64,000 nucleotides of DNA from Erythrobacter sp. WG. GTDB taxonomy: Bacteria > Pseudomonadota > Alphaproteobacteria > Sphingomonadales > Sphingomonadaceae. Below are positions 1-7,977 of the stretch, in pieces. Position numbers and translations under genes: made by a program. Within the stretch, counting starts at the first letter, position 1. Every line of letters starts with the position of its first letter. A model generated the notes under the pieces. It was not told the DNA's origin, did no database searches, and saw nothing but the letters and a program-made list of their open reading frames with translations. The stretch covers positions 1 to 64,000 of the forward strand of contig NZ_JAPFGY010000017.1 in NCBI RefSeq assembly GCF_026586795.1, read 5' to 3'.

Positions 1-2
1 GC

Positions 3-824
3 GGCGATGCTGCCCCGCGCGGCACAGCGACCGCCGCCCCGGCACCGCAAACCCTCGCCTACGGGCCCGACAGCCTCCAGGGGCTCGACCTGTGGGTGCC
101 TTCCGGGGCGGCAAAGGCGCCGCTCGTCCTGTTCGTCCACGGCGGGGGATGGAAGCGCGGCTCCAAGGATAATGCGGTGAGCCGCGCGCTCCCGGCGCAC
201 CTCGTCGCGCAGGGCTACGCCTTCGCTTCGATCGACTATCGGCTGGTGCCGAAGAATACCGTCGAGGAGCAGGCTGCCGATGTCGCTGCCGCGCTCGCCT
301 ACGTGTTGAAACGCGCCGACGCACTCGGCATCGACAGGAGCCGCGTGGTGCTGACCGGGCACTCGGCCGGCGCCCACCTCGTCGCGCTGGTCGGGACCGA
401 CGAGCGTTACCTCAAGGGGGCGGGCCTCTCCTTCGCGGACCTTCGCGGGGTCATGCCCAACGACGGCGCGGCCTACGACGTGCCGCGGCAGGTCGAGATC
501 GGCGCGCCGCTGATGGGCGAAACCTACGCCCAGGCCTTCGGCACCGATCCGGCGCGGCAGAAGGCGCTTTCGCCTACCCATCACGCCGCCGCGCCCAATG
601 CGCCCGCCTTCCTCCTCCTCCACGTCCAGCGCCCCGATGGCACCGCACAGGCCAAGGCCCTCGCCGAGGCACTGAAGCGCGGCGGGACGCAGGTCGAGAT
701 CGCGGGCTTCCCGGGCGAGGGGCTGAGGGGCCATGCCGAGATCAACCGCAAGCTGGGCGAGCCCGATTACCCCGCCACCCCCGTCATGGACGCGTGGCTG
801 CGCAAGGTGTTCGGCACGTCCTGA
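3..824 (+). CDS. alpha/beta hydrolase (esterase/lipase type), 5' end outside window
   Basis: The frame is open to the left edge, so the N-terminus is missing; an internal GTG at 96 would remove only about 30 visible residues and is not a convincing start. The protein has the HGGGW oxyanion-hole motif followed by GHSAGAH, the nucleophile elbow (G-x-S-x-G), both typical of the hormone-sensitive-lipase/carboxylesterase branch of the alpha/beta hydrolase fold. Further on, SPTHHAA and GLRGHAEIN supply candidate acid and histidine positions. The Ala/Pro-rich stretch before the domain suggests a linker after a signal or another domain. The substrate cannot be read from sequence. The gene ends at TGA 822-824. 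Confidence 0.85.
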   Translation, partial: GDAAPRGTATAAPAPQTLAYGPDSLQGLDLWVPSGAAKAPLVLFVHGGGWKRGSKDNAVSRALPAHLVAQGYAFASIDYRLVPKNTVEEQAADVAAALAYVLKRADALGIDRSRVVLTGHSAGAHLVALVGTDERYLKGAGLSFADLRGVMPNDGAAYDVPRQVEIGAPLMGETYAQAFGTDPARQKALSPTHHAAAPNAPAFLLLHVQRPDGTAQAKALAEALKRGGTQVEIAGFPGEGLRGHAEINRKLGEPDYPATPVMDAWLRKVFGTS

Positions 825-872
825 GCCGCCGGCGACAGCGCCAGACGCGTCCGACGGCCCCAGACCCGTCGC

Positions 873-901
873 TTGACATGGCCTCCCGGTTTTGCACGAT
901 C
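873..901 (+). promoter_or_regulatory. possible promoter of the 48-residue membrane protein
   Basis: A perfect TTGACA hexamer lies at 873-878, followed after 17 bases by ACGATC at 896-901, a poor -10 match. It is placed about 45 bases ahead of the ribosome-binding site for the small ORF at 944. The -35 is exact but the -10 is weak, so this is only suggestive. Confidence 0.35.
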
Positions 902-943
902 CCAGCCCACAGAGGCCGTAATTTGCCGCGCGAAAGGATGCCG

Positions 944-1090
944 ATGCCGCACGACAAGGACCCCGCCCCGGATGCCGCGATCACCGCGCGCGACCTGATG
1001 ATCGGCTCGCTGATCGTCGCCATCGGCCTTGCGGCCTTCCGGATCGGGTATTGGGGCGGCAGGGACATCGGCGCAGCGCTGTTCGCCTGA
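944..1090 (+). CDS. small single-pass membrane protein (48 aa), unknown function
   Basis: The start ATG at 944 is preceded by AAAGGA at 933-938 with a 5-base gap, which favours it over the ATG at 938 that overlaps the SD itself. The product has a short charged N-terminus (MPHDKDPAPDAA) and one hydrophobic helix (about residues 18-34: LMIGSLIVAIGLAAFRI), then a short Gly-rich tail. No family is recognised. It sits between the hydrolase and the convergent hisZ, whose stop is 16 bases downstream. A real but uncharacterised small membrane protein is more likely than a chance ORF because of the good SD and the possible promoter. Confidence 0.5.
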   Translation: MPHDKDPAPDAAITARDLMIGSLIVAIGLAAFRIGYWGGRDIGAALFA

Positions 1091-1106
1091 GGCGCCGCGT
1101 CGCAGG

Positions 1107-2234
1107 TCAGAGCGCGACCGGCTCCGCGCCTGTCAGCACATAGCCGCAGCCGAGCGTCCTCGGGTCCTCGTCCGGCGACAACTGCGCGAGCGTGCGCCAG
1201 CCCTCGAAGCGCAGCGCAGCGGCCGCCGCGCGGTCGTGGCCCGCGGGCAGGTACACCATCCGCACCGGCTCGGGCTGAGGCGCGGCATCGGCGAGGCGGT
1301 CGAGATAGAGGGTGAAGCCGGTCGCGGGCTCCTCGCTCCCGGCGATCCGGTAGGTCCCGCCCCGCCCCGCCGCCCGGCGCAGGCCCTCGGCATAGAGCGT
1401 GAAGCCGAACCACGACTGGTATTCGAAGCCATGGCGTTCGGTCGGGTCGAGGGTGATCGTTGCCGCATCGCCGATCTGCGCAGCGATCGCTTCGAGGGCA
1501 TCGAGCCGCGACTTGAGCGCCCCGCCCGCATCCACCTCCCGAAGCTTGCGCAGAGCCCCCTCGAGCGGCCCGGTGGCATAGAGCAGCGGCAGATAGGCCG
1601 CCCCACCCGCCGCCTTGAGGCCGCCCGCGTCCTTGGTGTCGAGCTCGCGCCGGACACCCTCGATCTGTTCGGGGGCAAGAGGGAATGGCCCAAGACCATC
1701 GACTCCGGCCAGCGTGTCGACGAGGTCCGGAAGGGTGAAATCGACCGCGATGCCGGTCAGCCCCGCGGCCTTCAGCGCCTCGATCGCGAGCATCACCGCC
1801 TCGCTCGCCGCCGCGACCGAATCCGCGCCGATCAGCTCGGCGCCCAGTTGCAGCCGCTCGCGCGCGGGATCGAGCTGGCTTGCCTTGATGACCACCGTAT
1901 CGCCGCAATAGGCAAGGCGCAGCGGGCGCGGCGCGGCGGCAAGGCTCGTGGAGGCGATACGCCCCACCTGCGGGGTCATGTCGCTGCGCAGCGCGAGGGT
2001 GCGCAGGGACGCCGGATCGACGAGCCGGAACATGGTGCTGCTCTCGCCAACCGTCACCCCGGCCATCCGCCCCACCAGCGCGGCCTCGAATTCGAGCAGC
2101 GGCGGGCGCACCCGGTCGTAGCCGTGGGCGAAGAGCACGTCGAGCGCGGCGCGCATCGCCGCCGTGATCCGCGCAGCTTCCAGCGGCAGGCGATCCTCGA
2201 GGCCTTCGGGGAGGAGATCGTTGGGCTTGGTCAT
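1107..2234 (-). CDS. hisZ: ATP phosphoribosyltransferase regulatory subunit HisZ
   Basis: HisZ is a paralogue of histidyl-tRNA synthetase that lacks aminoacylation and forms the regulatory part of the hetero-octameric ATP phosphoribosyltransferase with short-form HisG (first step of histidine synthesis). The product (375 aa) begins MTKPNDLLPEGLEDRLP, the usual HisZ opening (LLPEG), followed by the class II synthetase-like core with RPPLLEFE and RSDMTPQVGRIA (motif-2 region) and a C-terminal region with ERHGFEYQSWFGFTLYA. Start ATG 2234 was chosen because upstream in-frame codons translate to low-complexity sequence. In sphingomonads hisZ often lies near serA/serC, as here. hisG is not in the window. 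Confidence 0.9.
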   Translation of the reverse strand: MTKPNDLLPEGLEDRLPLEAARITAAMRAALDVLFAHGYDRVRPPLLEFEAALVGRMAGVTVGESSTMFRLVDPASLRTLALRSDMTPQVGRIASTSLAAAPRPLRLAYCGDTVVIKASQLDPARERLQLGAELIGADSVAAASEAVMLAIEALKAAGLTGIAVDFTLPDLVDTLAGVDGLGPFPLAPEQIEGVRRELDTKDAGGLKAAGGAAYLPLLYATGPLEGALRKLREVDAGGALKSRLDALEAIAAQIGDAATITLDPTERHGFEYQSWFGFTLYAEGLRRAAGRGGTYRIAGSEEPATGFTLYLDRLADAAPQPEPVRMVYLPAGHDRAAAAALRFEGWRTLAQLSPDEDPRTLGCGYVLTGAEPVAL

Positions 2235-2324
2235 CGGGGCTGCGCTTAGCGGGGTATGGGCGCGGGGTGAAGGGGCTTGCCTTGCGGGGCCCACCCCTCA
2301 TCGGAGTCACGTGCCTCCGATCAC

Positions 2325-2386
2325 CCCCTCCCGCAAGCGGGAGGGGGGCTTCAGGCGCTGGCTACCCCTCCCGCTTGCGGGAGAGG
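2325..2386. repeat. two tandem GC-rich palindromes between hisZ and serA
   Basis: Two closely related imperfect/perfect palindromes lie at about 2325-2346 and 2365-2386, each built on CCCCTCCCGC, two or three middle bases, and GCGGGAGGGG or GCGGGAGAGG. They have the centre CAAG in one and CTTG in the other, i.e. the second is the first inverted. Such elements are scattered between genes in many sphingomonad genomes. They may also end serA transcription, but there is no T-tract. Confidence 0.7.
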
Positions 2387-2445
2387 AGCGAGACTTGCCG
2401 AGCCGCCGGCGAGGCTCGTCGCAGCAGGGTGGGCCTGCGCCGATC

Positions 2446-4032
2446 TCAGAACGCCAGCGCCTTGACCAGCTTCACGCCTTCCAGCTTCTCGGCCTCGGCG
2501 ATCACCTCGGGGGTCAGCGCCTCGTCGAGGCTCAGCAGCAGCACCGCCTCCCCGCCCGCCGCGCGGCGGCCGAGGTTGAAGGTGCCGATGTTGATGCCAT
2601 GGCTGCCCAGCAGCGTCCCGATGCGGCCGATGAAGCCCGGTTTGTCGTCGTTGACGATGTAGAGCATGTGGCCCGCAAGGTCCGCTTCGATGCCGATGCC
2701 GAAGATCTCGACCAGCCGCGGCGCTTCCGTGCCGAACAGCGTGCCCGCAACCGAGCGCGGCCCCTGTGCGGTCTCGACGGTGACGCGCACGAGGGTGTTG
2801 AAGGCGCCCTCGCGCTGGTGGCGGACTTCTGCGACCTCGAGCCCGCGCTCCTTGGCGAGGAAGGGCGCGTTGACCATGTTCACCGTGTCCGAATAGCGGC
2901 GCATGAAGCCCGCGAGGACGGCGGCGGTGATCGGCTTGCCGTTGAGGTCTGCCGCGGCGCCCTCGCGTTCGATGCCGATTTGCGTCAGGTTGCCGTGGGC
3001 GAGCTGGCCGACGAGGCTGCCGAGCTTTTCGGCGAGCGCCATGTAGGGCTTGAGCTTGGGGGCTTCCTCCGCCGACAGGCTCGGCACGTTGAGGGCGTTG
3101 GTCACCCCGCCGTTGACGAGGTAATCGGCCATCTGCTCGGCGACCTGGAACGCGACATTGACCTGCGCTTCATTGGTGCTGGCGCCAAGGTGCGGGGTGC
3201 AGATGAAGTTGGGCGCGCCGAACAGCGGGTGATCGGCGGCCGGCGGCTCGGTCTCGAACACGTCCAGGGCCGCGCCCGCGACCTGGCCGCTCTCGAGACA
3301 GTCTTTCAAGGCCGCCTCGTCGATCAGTCCGCCGCGGGCGCAGTTGATGATGCGGATGCCCTTCTTGGCGTTCTCGAGCCGCTCGCGGCTCAAGATGTTG
3401 CGGGTCTCCTCGGTCAGCGGGGTGTGGAGCGTGACGAAATCGGCGCGGGTCAGCAGGGTGTCGAGATCGACCTTCTCGATGCCCAGTTCGATCGCGCGGT
3501 CCTCGGTGAGGAAGGGATCATAAGCGATGACTTTCATCCTGAGGCCGAGCGCGCGGCTCGCCACGATCGAGCCGATGTTGCCCGCGCCGATCAGGCCGAG
3601 GGTCTTGGCGGTGAGTTCCACCCCCATGAACCCGCTCTTGGGCCACTGGCCCGCCTGGGTCTGGGCATTGGCTTCCGGGATCTGCCTGGCGAGCGCGAAC
3701 ATCAGAGCGATGGCGTGCTCGGCGGTGGTGATCGAATTGCCGAAGGGGGTGTTCATCACCACCACGCCCTTCGAGGAGGCGTAGGGGATGTCGACATTGT
3801 CCACCCCGATGCCGGCGCGGCCGATGACCTTGAGGCGGGGGGCGGCATCGAGGATCGCCTTGGTCACCTTGGTCGAAGACCGGATCGCGAGGCCGTCATA
3901 TTCATGGATGCGCGCGGCGAGCTGTTCCGGGGTTTCGCCGGTGATGACATCGACATCGCAACCGCGCTCCTCGAAGATCCGGGCGGCGTTGGGGTCCATC
4001 TTGTCGCTGATGAGAACTTTGGGACGGGTCAT
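2446..4032 (-). CDS. serA: D-3-phosphoglycerate dehydrogenase
   Basis: Catalyses the NAD-dependent oxidation of 3-phosphoglycerate to 3-phosphohydroxypyruvate, first step of the phosphorylated serine pathway. The 528-residue length is that of the long (type I, Mycobacterium-like) enzyme. The order is substrate domain, NAD-binding domain with GAGNIG at 149-154, INCARGG (catalytic Arg), the conserved Glu region, CTPHLGAST (catalytic His), an intervening allosteric substrate-binding domain, and a C-terminal ACT domain (MLYIVNDDKPGFIGRIG onwards). The ACT domain usually binds serine. serC lies 125 bases upstream on the same strand, so the two may be cotranscribed; a repeat fills that gap. Confidence 0.97.
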   Translation of the reverse strand: MTRPKVLISDKMDPNAARIFEERGCDVDVITGETPEQLAARIHEYDGLAIRSSTKVTKAILDAAPRLKVIGRAGIGVDNVDIPYASSKGVVVMNTPFGNSITTAEHAIALMFALARQIPEANAQTQAGQWPKSGFMGVELTAKTLGLIGAGNIGSIVASRALGLRMKVIAYDPFLTEDRAIELGIEKVDLDTLLTRADFVTLHTPLTEETRNILSRERLENAKKGIRIINCARGGLIDEAALKDCLESGQVAGAALDVFETEPPAADHPLFGAPNFICTPHLGASTNEAQVNVAFQVAEQMADYLVNGGVTNALNVPSLSAEEAPKLKPYMALAEKLGSLVGQLAHGNLTQIGIEREGAAADLNGKPITAAVLAGFMRRYSDTVNMVNAPFLAKERGLEVAEVRHQREGAFNTLVRVTVETAQGPRSVAGTLFGTEAPRLVEIFGIGIEADLAGHMLYIVNDDKPGFIGRIGTLLGSHGINIGTFNLGRRAAGGEAVLLLSLDEALTPEVIAEAEKLEGVKLVKALAF

Positions 4033-4054
4033 TTCAAATACCTTCCACTCGTCT

Positions 4055-4132
4055 CCCCGGACTTGATCCGGGGCCCCGCTTCGCTGGCGGGCATGGGAAA
4101 AGGAAAGCGTGGCCCCGGCTCTGCGGCCGGGG
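4055..4132. repeat. composite dispersed repeat with two hairpins between serC and serA
   Basis: Two perfect inverted repeats are visible: CCCCGGA (4055-4061) with TCCGGGG (4067-4073), loop CTTGA; and CCCCGGC (4113-4119) with GCCGGGG (4126-4132). The pattern CCCCGG-ACTTGATC-CGGGG followed some 40 bases on by a second GC hairpin is a recurrent intergenic element type in alphaproteobacteria. It occupies most of the serC-serA spacer. Confidence 0.75.
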
Positions 4133-4157
4133 AGGCGCTGAACTCAGGCGGACGGCC

Positions 4158-5336
4158 TCAGCCGTTCTTGACCTTCTCGTAGGCCCATTCGATCCACGGC
4201 AGCAGGCGCTTCAGATCCTCCTGCTCGACGGTCGAGCCGCACCAGATGCGTAAAGAAGGCGGCGCATCGCGGTAGCCGTTGAAGTCGAAGCCGACGTTGC
4301 GTTCTTCCAGAAGCTTGACGATCTTCTTGGGAACGCCCGCCTTGTCCTCGTCCGAGAGGCTCTCGTACCAGTCGCCCTGGAAGACCATGCACACGCCGGT
4401 GTTGGTCTGGAGCGCCGGGTCGCTGGCCATGTTGCGCAGCCACGGGGTCGCCTCGATCCAGTCCTTGACGATCTTCGCGTTGGCGTTCGCCCGCTCGATC
4501 AGCGCCTTGCGGCCGCCGATCGCCTTGCCCCATTCGAGCGCCGCGATGTAATCCTCGGTGGCGAGCATCGAGGGGGTGTTGATCGTCTCGCCCTCGAAAA
4601 TCCCGCGGTTGAGCTTGGCGCCCTTCTTCATGCGGAACAGCTTGGGCAGCGGCCATGCCGGATCGTAGCTTTCGATCCGCTCGACCGCCTTGGGGCTCAA
4701 AATCAGCATCCCGTGCTGGGCTTCGCTGCCCATCACCTTCTGCCACGAATAGGTCGTGGCATCGAGCTTGGCCCAGTCCATCTCCATCGCGAAGATCGCG
4801 CTGGTGGCGTCATTGATGGTCACGCCCTCGCGACCGGCTTCGAGCCAGTCGGTGTTGGGGATCTTCGCGCCGCTCGTCGTGCCGTTCCAGGTGAACACCA
4901 CGTCGTTGCGCTGCGGGATGGTGGTGAGATCGGGGATCTGGCCGTAGTCCGCGGTCAGCACCTGGAGGTTCGGCAGCTTCAGCTGCTTGACCGCATCCTG
5001 GATCCAGACATTGCCGAAGCTTTCCCACGCCGCGACCGTCACCGGCCTCGCGGGATCGAGCATCGACCACATGGCAGCCTCGATCGCGCCGGTGTCCGAG
5101 GCGGGCATGATGCCGATCAGGTAGTCGTCGGGAATGCCGAGCAGTTCGCGGGAGAGGTCGAGCGCATACTTCAACCGCGCCTTGCCGAGGCTCGAACGGT
5201 GCGAGCGGCCAAGCGATTCGGTTTTCAGCTTATCCAGCGACCAGCCGGGGAATTTTGCCGTGGGGCCCGAGGAAAAGAAGGGGCGCTCAGGCTTCAGCGA
5301 AGGCTCGTGCGCGAGCCCGCGAACATAGTCAGTCAT
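4158..5336 (-). CDS. serC: phosphoserine aminotransferase
   Basis: PLP enzyme converting phosphohydroxypyruvate and glutamate to phosphoserine and 2-oxoglutarate; second step of serine synthesis and also used in vitamin B6 synthesis. The product is 392 aa, the alphaproteobacterial length, starting MTDYVRGLAHEPSLKPERP. The FFSSGPTAK phosphate-region motif, NGTTSGAKIPN, INDATSAIFAMEMDW, and the PLP lysine in SWQKVMGSEAQHG (about residue 199) are all visible. The start at 5336 is fixed by an AAGGAGAG ribosome site held in a hairpin directly upstream. The same reading frame continues open on the 5' side, antisense to the glycosyltransferase, but that part is non-coding. Confidence 0.96.
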   Translation of the reverse strand: MTDYVRGLAHEPSLKPERPFFSSGPTAKFPGWSLDKLKTESLGRSHRSSLGKARLKYALDLSRELLGIPDDYLIGIMPASDTGAIEAAMWSMLDPARPVTVAAWESFGNVWIQDAVKQLKLPNLQVLTADYGQIPDLTTIPQRNDVVFTWNGTTSGAKIPNTDWLEAGREGVTINDATSAIFAMEMDWAKLDATTYSWQKVMGSEAQHGMLILSPKAVERIESYDPAWPLPKLFRMKKGAKLNRGIFEGETINTPSMLATEDYIAALEWGKAIGGRKALIERANANAKIVKDWIEATPWLRNMASDPALQTNTGVCMVFQGDWYESLSDEDKAGVPKKIVKLLEERNVGFDFNGYRDAPPSLRIWCGSTVEQEDLKRLLPWIEWAYEKVKNG

Positions 5337-5341
5337 GTATT

Positions 5342-5380
5342 CTCTCCTTGCAGAGAGCACGCGCGGCGTTGGGACCGCGT
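5342..5380 (-). ncRNA. candidate serC leader RNA motif (two hairpins, second holds the RBS)
   Basis: In the orientation of serC the leader contains a stem CGCGG/CCGCG (5375-5379 with 5362-5366, 8-nt loop) followed by CUCUCU-GCAA-GGAGAG (5357 down to 5342), a 6-bp stem closed by a GNRA tetraloop. The 3' arm of this second stem is the ribosome-binding site, ending 5 bases before the ATG. A conserved structured element called the serC motif is known upstream of serC in alphaproteobacteria, and this arrangement fits it. The ligand, if any, is unknown to me. A covariance-model search would be decisive. Confidence 0.55.
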
Positions 5381-5392
5381 GGCCCGTCGGCC

Positions 5393-5420
5393 GCTGTAGT
5401 GAGGCTGGATGACAAGTCAA
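5393..5420 (-). promoter_or_regulatory. probable serC promoter
   Basis: Reading toward serC, TTGACT (5420-5415) is followed after 16 bases by TACAGC (5398-5393). Transcription would start near 5386, producing a leader of about 50 nt that is almost entirely the two-hairpin element. Confidence 0.45.
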
Positions 5421-5501
5421 TGAAGAAACCCGGCCCTCATCCCTCGGGTCGGGCACAAGGGTCTCGCAAAACTTGCAGGTCTCGCCTAAACGGGCGGCCT
5501 C

Positions 5502-6689
5502 ATGGACATCTCTGATCTTCGCATCGCCCTGTTCAGCGGCAATTACAACTACGTCCGCGACGGGGCGAACCAGGCGCTTAACCGGCTGGTCGGATCGCTG
5601 CTCGCGCGCGGCGCGACGGTGCGCGTCTATTCGCCGACCATCCCCGAGCCCGCCTTTCCGCCCACCGGCGATCTCGTCAGCCTGCCGAGCTTCGCCTTCC
5701 CCATCAAGGGGCGCGGCGAATACCGCATCGCGCGGGGCCTCGGCCCCGAGGTCGAGCGCGACCTTGCCGCCTTCGCCCCCGATATCCTCCACCTCTCCTC
5801 GCCCGATCCGGGCGGCCACGCGGCACTCAAATGGGCGCGCGCGCGCGGGCTGCCGGTGCTCGCCAGCGTCCATACCCGCTTCGAGACCTACCCGCGCTAC
5901 TACGGGGCGGGCTTCCTCGAGCCGCTGATCGTCAAGCTGCTGAAGCGCTACTACAACCGCTGCGACGCGCTGGTCGCGCCGTCGCAATCGACCATTGACG
6001 AGCTGCGCGCGACGGGGATGCACACCCGCATCGGGCTGTGGAGCCGGGGCGTGGACCGCACGATCTTCTCCTCCGCCCGGCGCGATGGCGAATGGCGGCG
6101 CGAACACGGCATCGCGGACGATGACGTGGCGATCGTGTTCCTCGGGCGGCTGGTGATGGAAAAGGGGCTCGACGTCTTCGCCGGGACCATCGCCGAACTG
6201 ACCCGGCGCGGCATCGCCCACAAGGTGCTGGTGATCGGCGACGGCCCGGCGCGCGAATGGTTCGAGGGCCAGTTACCGGGTGCGATCTTCGCCGGCTTCC
6301 GCACCGGCGAGGCGTTGGGCCAGGCGCTCGCCAGCGGCGACGTGTTCTTCAACCCGTCCGTCACCGAAGCTTTCGGTAACGTCACCCTCGAGGCAATGGC
6401 GAGCGGCCTGCCGGTGGTTGCCGCACGCGCGACGGGCAGCGCCAGCATCGTCGCCGACGGGGTGACCGGGCGGCTGGTGCCGGCCACCGGCAAGCCGGGC
6501 GATGCGGCCGCCTATGCCGACGCGCTGGCCGCCTATTGCACCGACCCGGCGCTGCGCGCGGCCCACGGCGCGGCAGGCGAGACGCGCGCCTGCGACTATG
6601 GCTGGGACGCGATCAATGCGGCGGTCGCGGATATCTACGTCGATCTGGTCGCGGAACGGCGCGGCCTCAAGCCCGCCCCGGCGCGCTGA
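5502..6689 (+). CDS. GT4-family glycosyltransferase (GT-B fold)
   Basis: Transfers a sugar from a nucleotide donor, probably to a lipid or polysaccharide acceptor at the inner membrane. The 395-residue protein has an N-terminal Glyco_transf_4-like domain (SGNYNYVRDGANQALNRLV, an acceptor-site Gly/Asn loop) and a C-terminal Glycos_transf_1 domain with FLGRLVMEKGLDVF, VIGDGP and the E-x7-E motif EAFGNVTLE near residues 289-297, followed by ASGLPVVAARATG. It resembles alpha-mannosyltransferases such as MgtA/PimB-like enzymes and lipid glycosyltransferases. It is divergent from serC and followed directly by a convergent membrane protein gene (stop codons 1 base apart), so it is probably monocistronic. 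Confidence 0.88.
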   Translation: MDISDLRIALFSGNYNYVRDGANQALNRLVGSLLARGATVRVYSPTIPEPAFPPTGDLVSLPSFAFPIKGRGEYRIARGLGPEVERDLAAFAPDILHLSSPDPGGHAALKWARARGLPVLASVHTRFETYPRYYGAGFLEPLIVKLLKRYYNRCDALVAPSQSTIDELRATGMHTRIGLWSRGVDRTIFSSARRDGEWRREHGIADDDVAIVFLGRLVMEKGLDVFAGTIAELTRRGIAHKVLVIGDGPAREWFEGQLPGAIFAGFRTGEALGQALASGDVFFNPSVTEAFGNVTLEAMASGLPVVAARATGSASIVADGVTGRLVPATGKPGDAAAYADALAAYCTDPALRAAHGAAGETRACDYGWDAINAAVADIYVDLVAERRGLKPAPAR

Positions 6690-6690
6690 T

Positions 6691-7128
6691 CTAGCGCAGC
6701 ACGCCCGTGCCAGCCATGCGCCGGGTGTAGGCGAGCAGGTACAGCGTCACCAGCCAGATCGTCGCCTTAAGCGGCAGCGGGGTGCGCATCGCGCTCGGCA
6801 CGTCCAGCACGAAGCTTTCGGCGACCGTCACGCCGACCAGCCCGATCAGGGCCGCGACCATCGCCGCAACCGCAATCCGGGAGCGAAACAGCAGCAGCAC
6901 CGACCCGGCAAAGGCGCCCCACACCCCCAGCGCCCAGAACGCGGTCGCCCAGGCGGGATAGCTTTCCATGAAGGCGATCTGTTCGGCCGTCATGGCGGTC
7001 TGATCGAGCATATCGAGCTTGGTCATCAGGTAGCTGGTGATGCCGAGCAGGTTGAACAGCAGCGTCACCGCGCCGACCACCCACAGGTGCCAGGGTGTCT
7101 GCGGCTGGCCGAGCCTTGGTCCCGTCAT
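6691..7128 (-). CDS. four-TM membrane protein, unknown function
   Basis: A 145-residue protein with four predicted membrane helices: WHLWVVGAVTLLFNLLGITSYLM, AWATAFWALGVWGAFAGSVLLLF, IAVAAMVAALIGLVGVTVAE, and ATIWLVTLYLLAYT. The first helix carries Asn and Gly residues. Similar small proteins are common and unassigned in sphingomonads. Its stop abuts the stop of the glycosyltransferase gene in convergent orientation. No function is proposed. Confidence 0.75.
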   Translation of the reverse strand: MTGPRLGQPQTPWHLWVVGAVTLLFNLLGITSYLMTKLDMLDQTAMTAEQIAFMESYPAWATAFWALGVWGAFAGSVLLLFRSRIAVAAMVAALIGLVGVTVAESFVLDVPSAMRTPLPLKATIWLVTLYLLAYTRRMAGTGVLR

Positions 7129-7204
7129 GCGCGTGCCTCCCCGCCCGGACCGCGCCGGACGGGGAGGAACATAGCGAAAGTTGCGCCGCGTGCAATGCGG
7201 GCGT

Positions 7205-7858
7205 TCAGAGCCGCTCGATGCGCTTGGCCATCTCGTCGATCATGTCGACGATCTCATTGATGGTGCGCTCGTCGAGCTTGCCCGCCCGCGCACGGTTCCT
7301 GAGCACCGAGCCGAGGTTGCCCATCGCCCGGAACACGTCGTGCGAGCGCACGGTGGTGGTCCGCTCCCCGTGGCGGCCGAGGCGGCGCATCAGGCCCGCG
7401 ACCTCGCTTTCGCGCTCCTCCAGCTCCTCGCGGCCCTTGTCGGTGACGGCGAAGGGCTTCTTGGCGCCCTCGGCCTCGGCCTCCTCGATCGCGCCCTCGT
7501 CTTCGAGCAGCTGGAGCGTGGGATAGACCGCGCCCGGGCTCGGGGCATAGGCGCCGCCGGTCATCTCCTCGATCGCCTTGATGAGCTCGTAGCCGTGCGA
7601 GGGGTTCTCCGCGATCAGCGCCAGCAGCGCGAGGCGCAGCTCGCCCTGGCCGAACATCCGCCCGCGGCGCCCGCGCCGCCCGGGCTCGCCGCGCCCTTCC
7701 TCGGCGCCTTCACCCTCCTCGCTGTCATAGCGCCAGCGCATCTTCATGCCCGGCCCGGGACCGGGGCCGACGTTGAAGTTTCCGTTCATCGCCATCATCG
7801 CCATCGTCTCGGCGAATTTCTCCCAGCCGCTGCCGCGGCCATACCGGTTCCAGGTCAT
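7205..7858 (-). CDS. PadR-family transcriptional regulator
   Basis: PadR proteins are winged-helix repressors. A long N-terminal extension (about 75 residues, Met/Gly/Arg rich) precedes the winged helix: QGELRLALLALIAENPSHGYELIKAIEE with the conserved HGYEL, then SPGAVYPTLQLLEDEGAI, the PadR recognition helix. A C-terminal coiled region (ELEERESEVAGLMRRL) should mediate dimerisation. ATG 7858 is preferred over an upstream start because AAGGAAG lies at a suitable distance. A perfect 10-bp inverted repeat lies 21 bases upstream of the start, implying autoregulation. The gene is divergent from rarA. Confidence 0.9.
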   Translation of the reverse strand: MTWNRYGRGSGWEKFAETMAMMAMNGNFNVGPGPGPGMKMRWRYDSEEGEGAEEGRGEPGRRGRRGRMFGQGELRLALLALIAENPSHGYELIKAIEEMTGGAYAPSPGAVYPTLQLLEDEGAIEEAEAEGAKKPFAVTDKGREELEERESEVAGLMRRLGRHGERTTTVRSHDVFRAMGNLGSVLRNRARAGKLDERTINEIVDMIDEMAKRIERL

Positions 7859-7878
7859 CGTCAGTCTTCCTTGAATAT

Positions 7879-7909
7879 GTCTGCGATACGCCAAAGATAT
7901 ATCGCAGAC
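7879..7909. promoter_or_regulatory. palindromic operator upstream of the padR-family gene
   Basis: GTCTGCGATA at 7879-7888 and its exact reverse complement TATCGCAGAC at 7900-7909 are separated by 11 bases. The site lies between the divergent PadR gene and rarA, where a PadR dimer would be expected to bind to repress its own gene and possibly rarA. Confidence 0.75.
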
Positions 7910-7977
7910 CTATCGTTTCAAGTGCGACACCGCGCGGCGGTTCCCTTTTCCGCCCGATGTCCTATCTGGACCGATGA

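Noticed and set aside
2164-4182. Long open frame (672 codons) on the plus strand
   Set aside because: Antisense to serA, which has a full set of motifs; the translation is low-complexity Arg/Gly/Asp-rich.
5337-6221. 5' extension of the serC reading frame
   Set aside because: Antisense to the glycosyltransferase; serC has a good start with SD at 5336.
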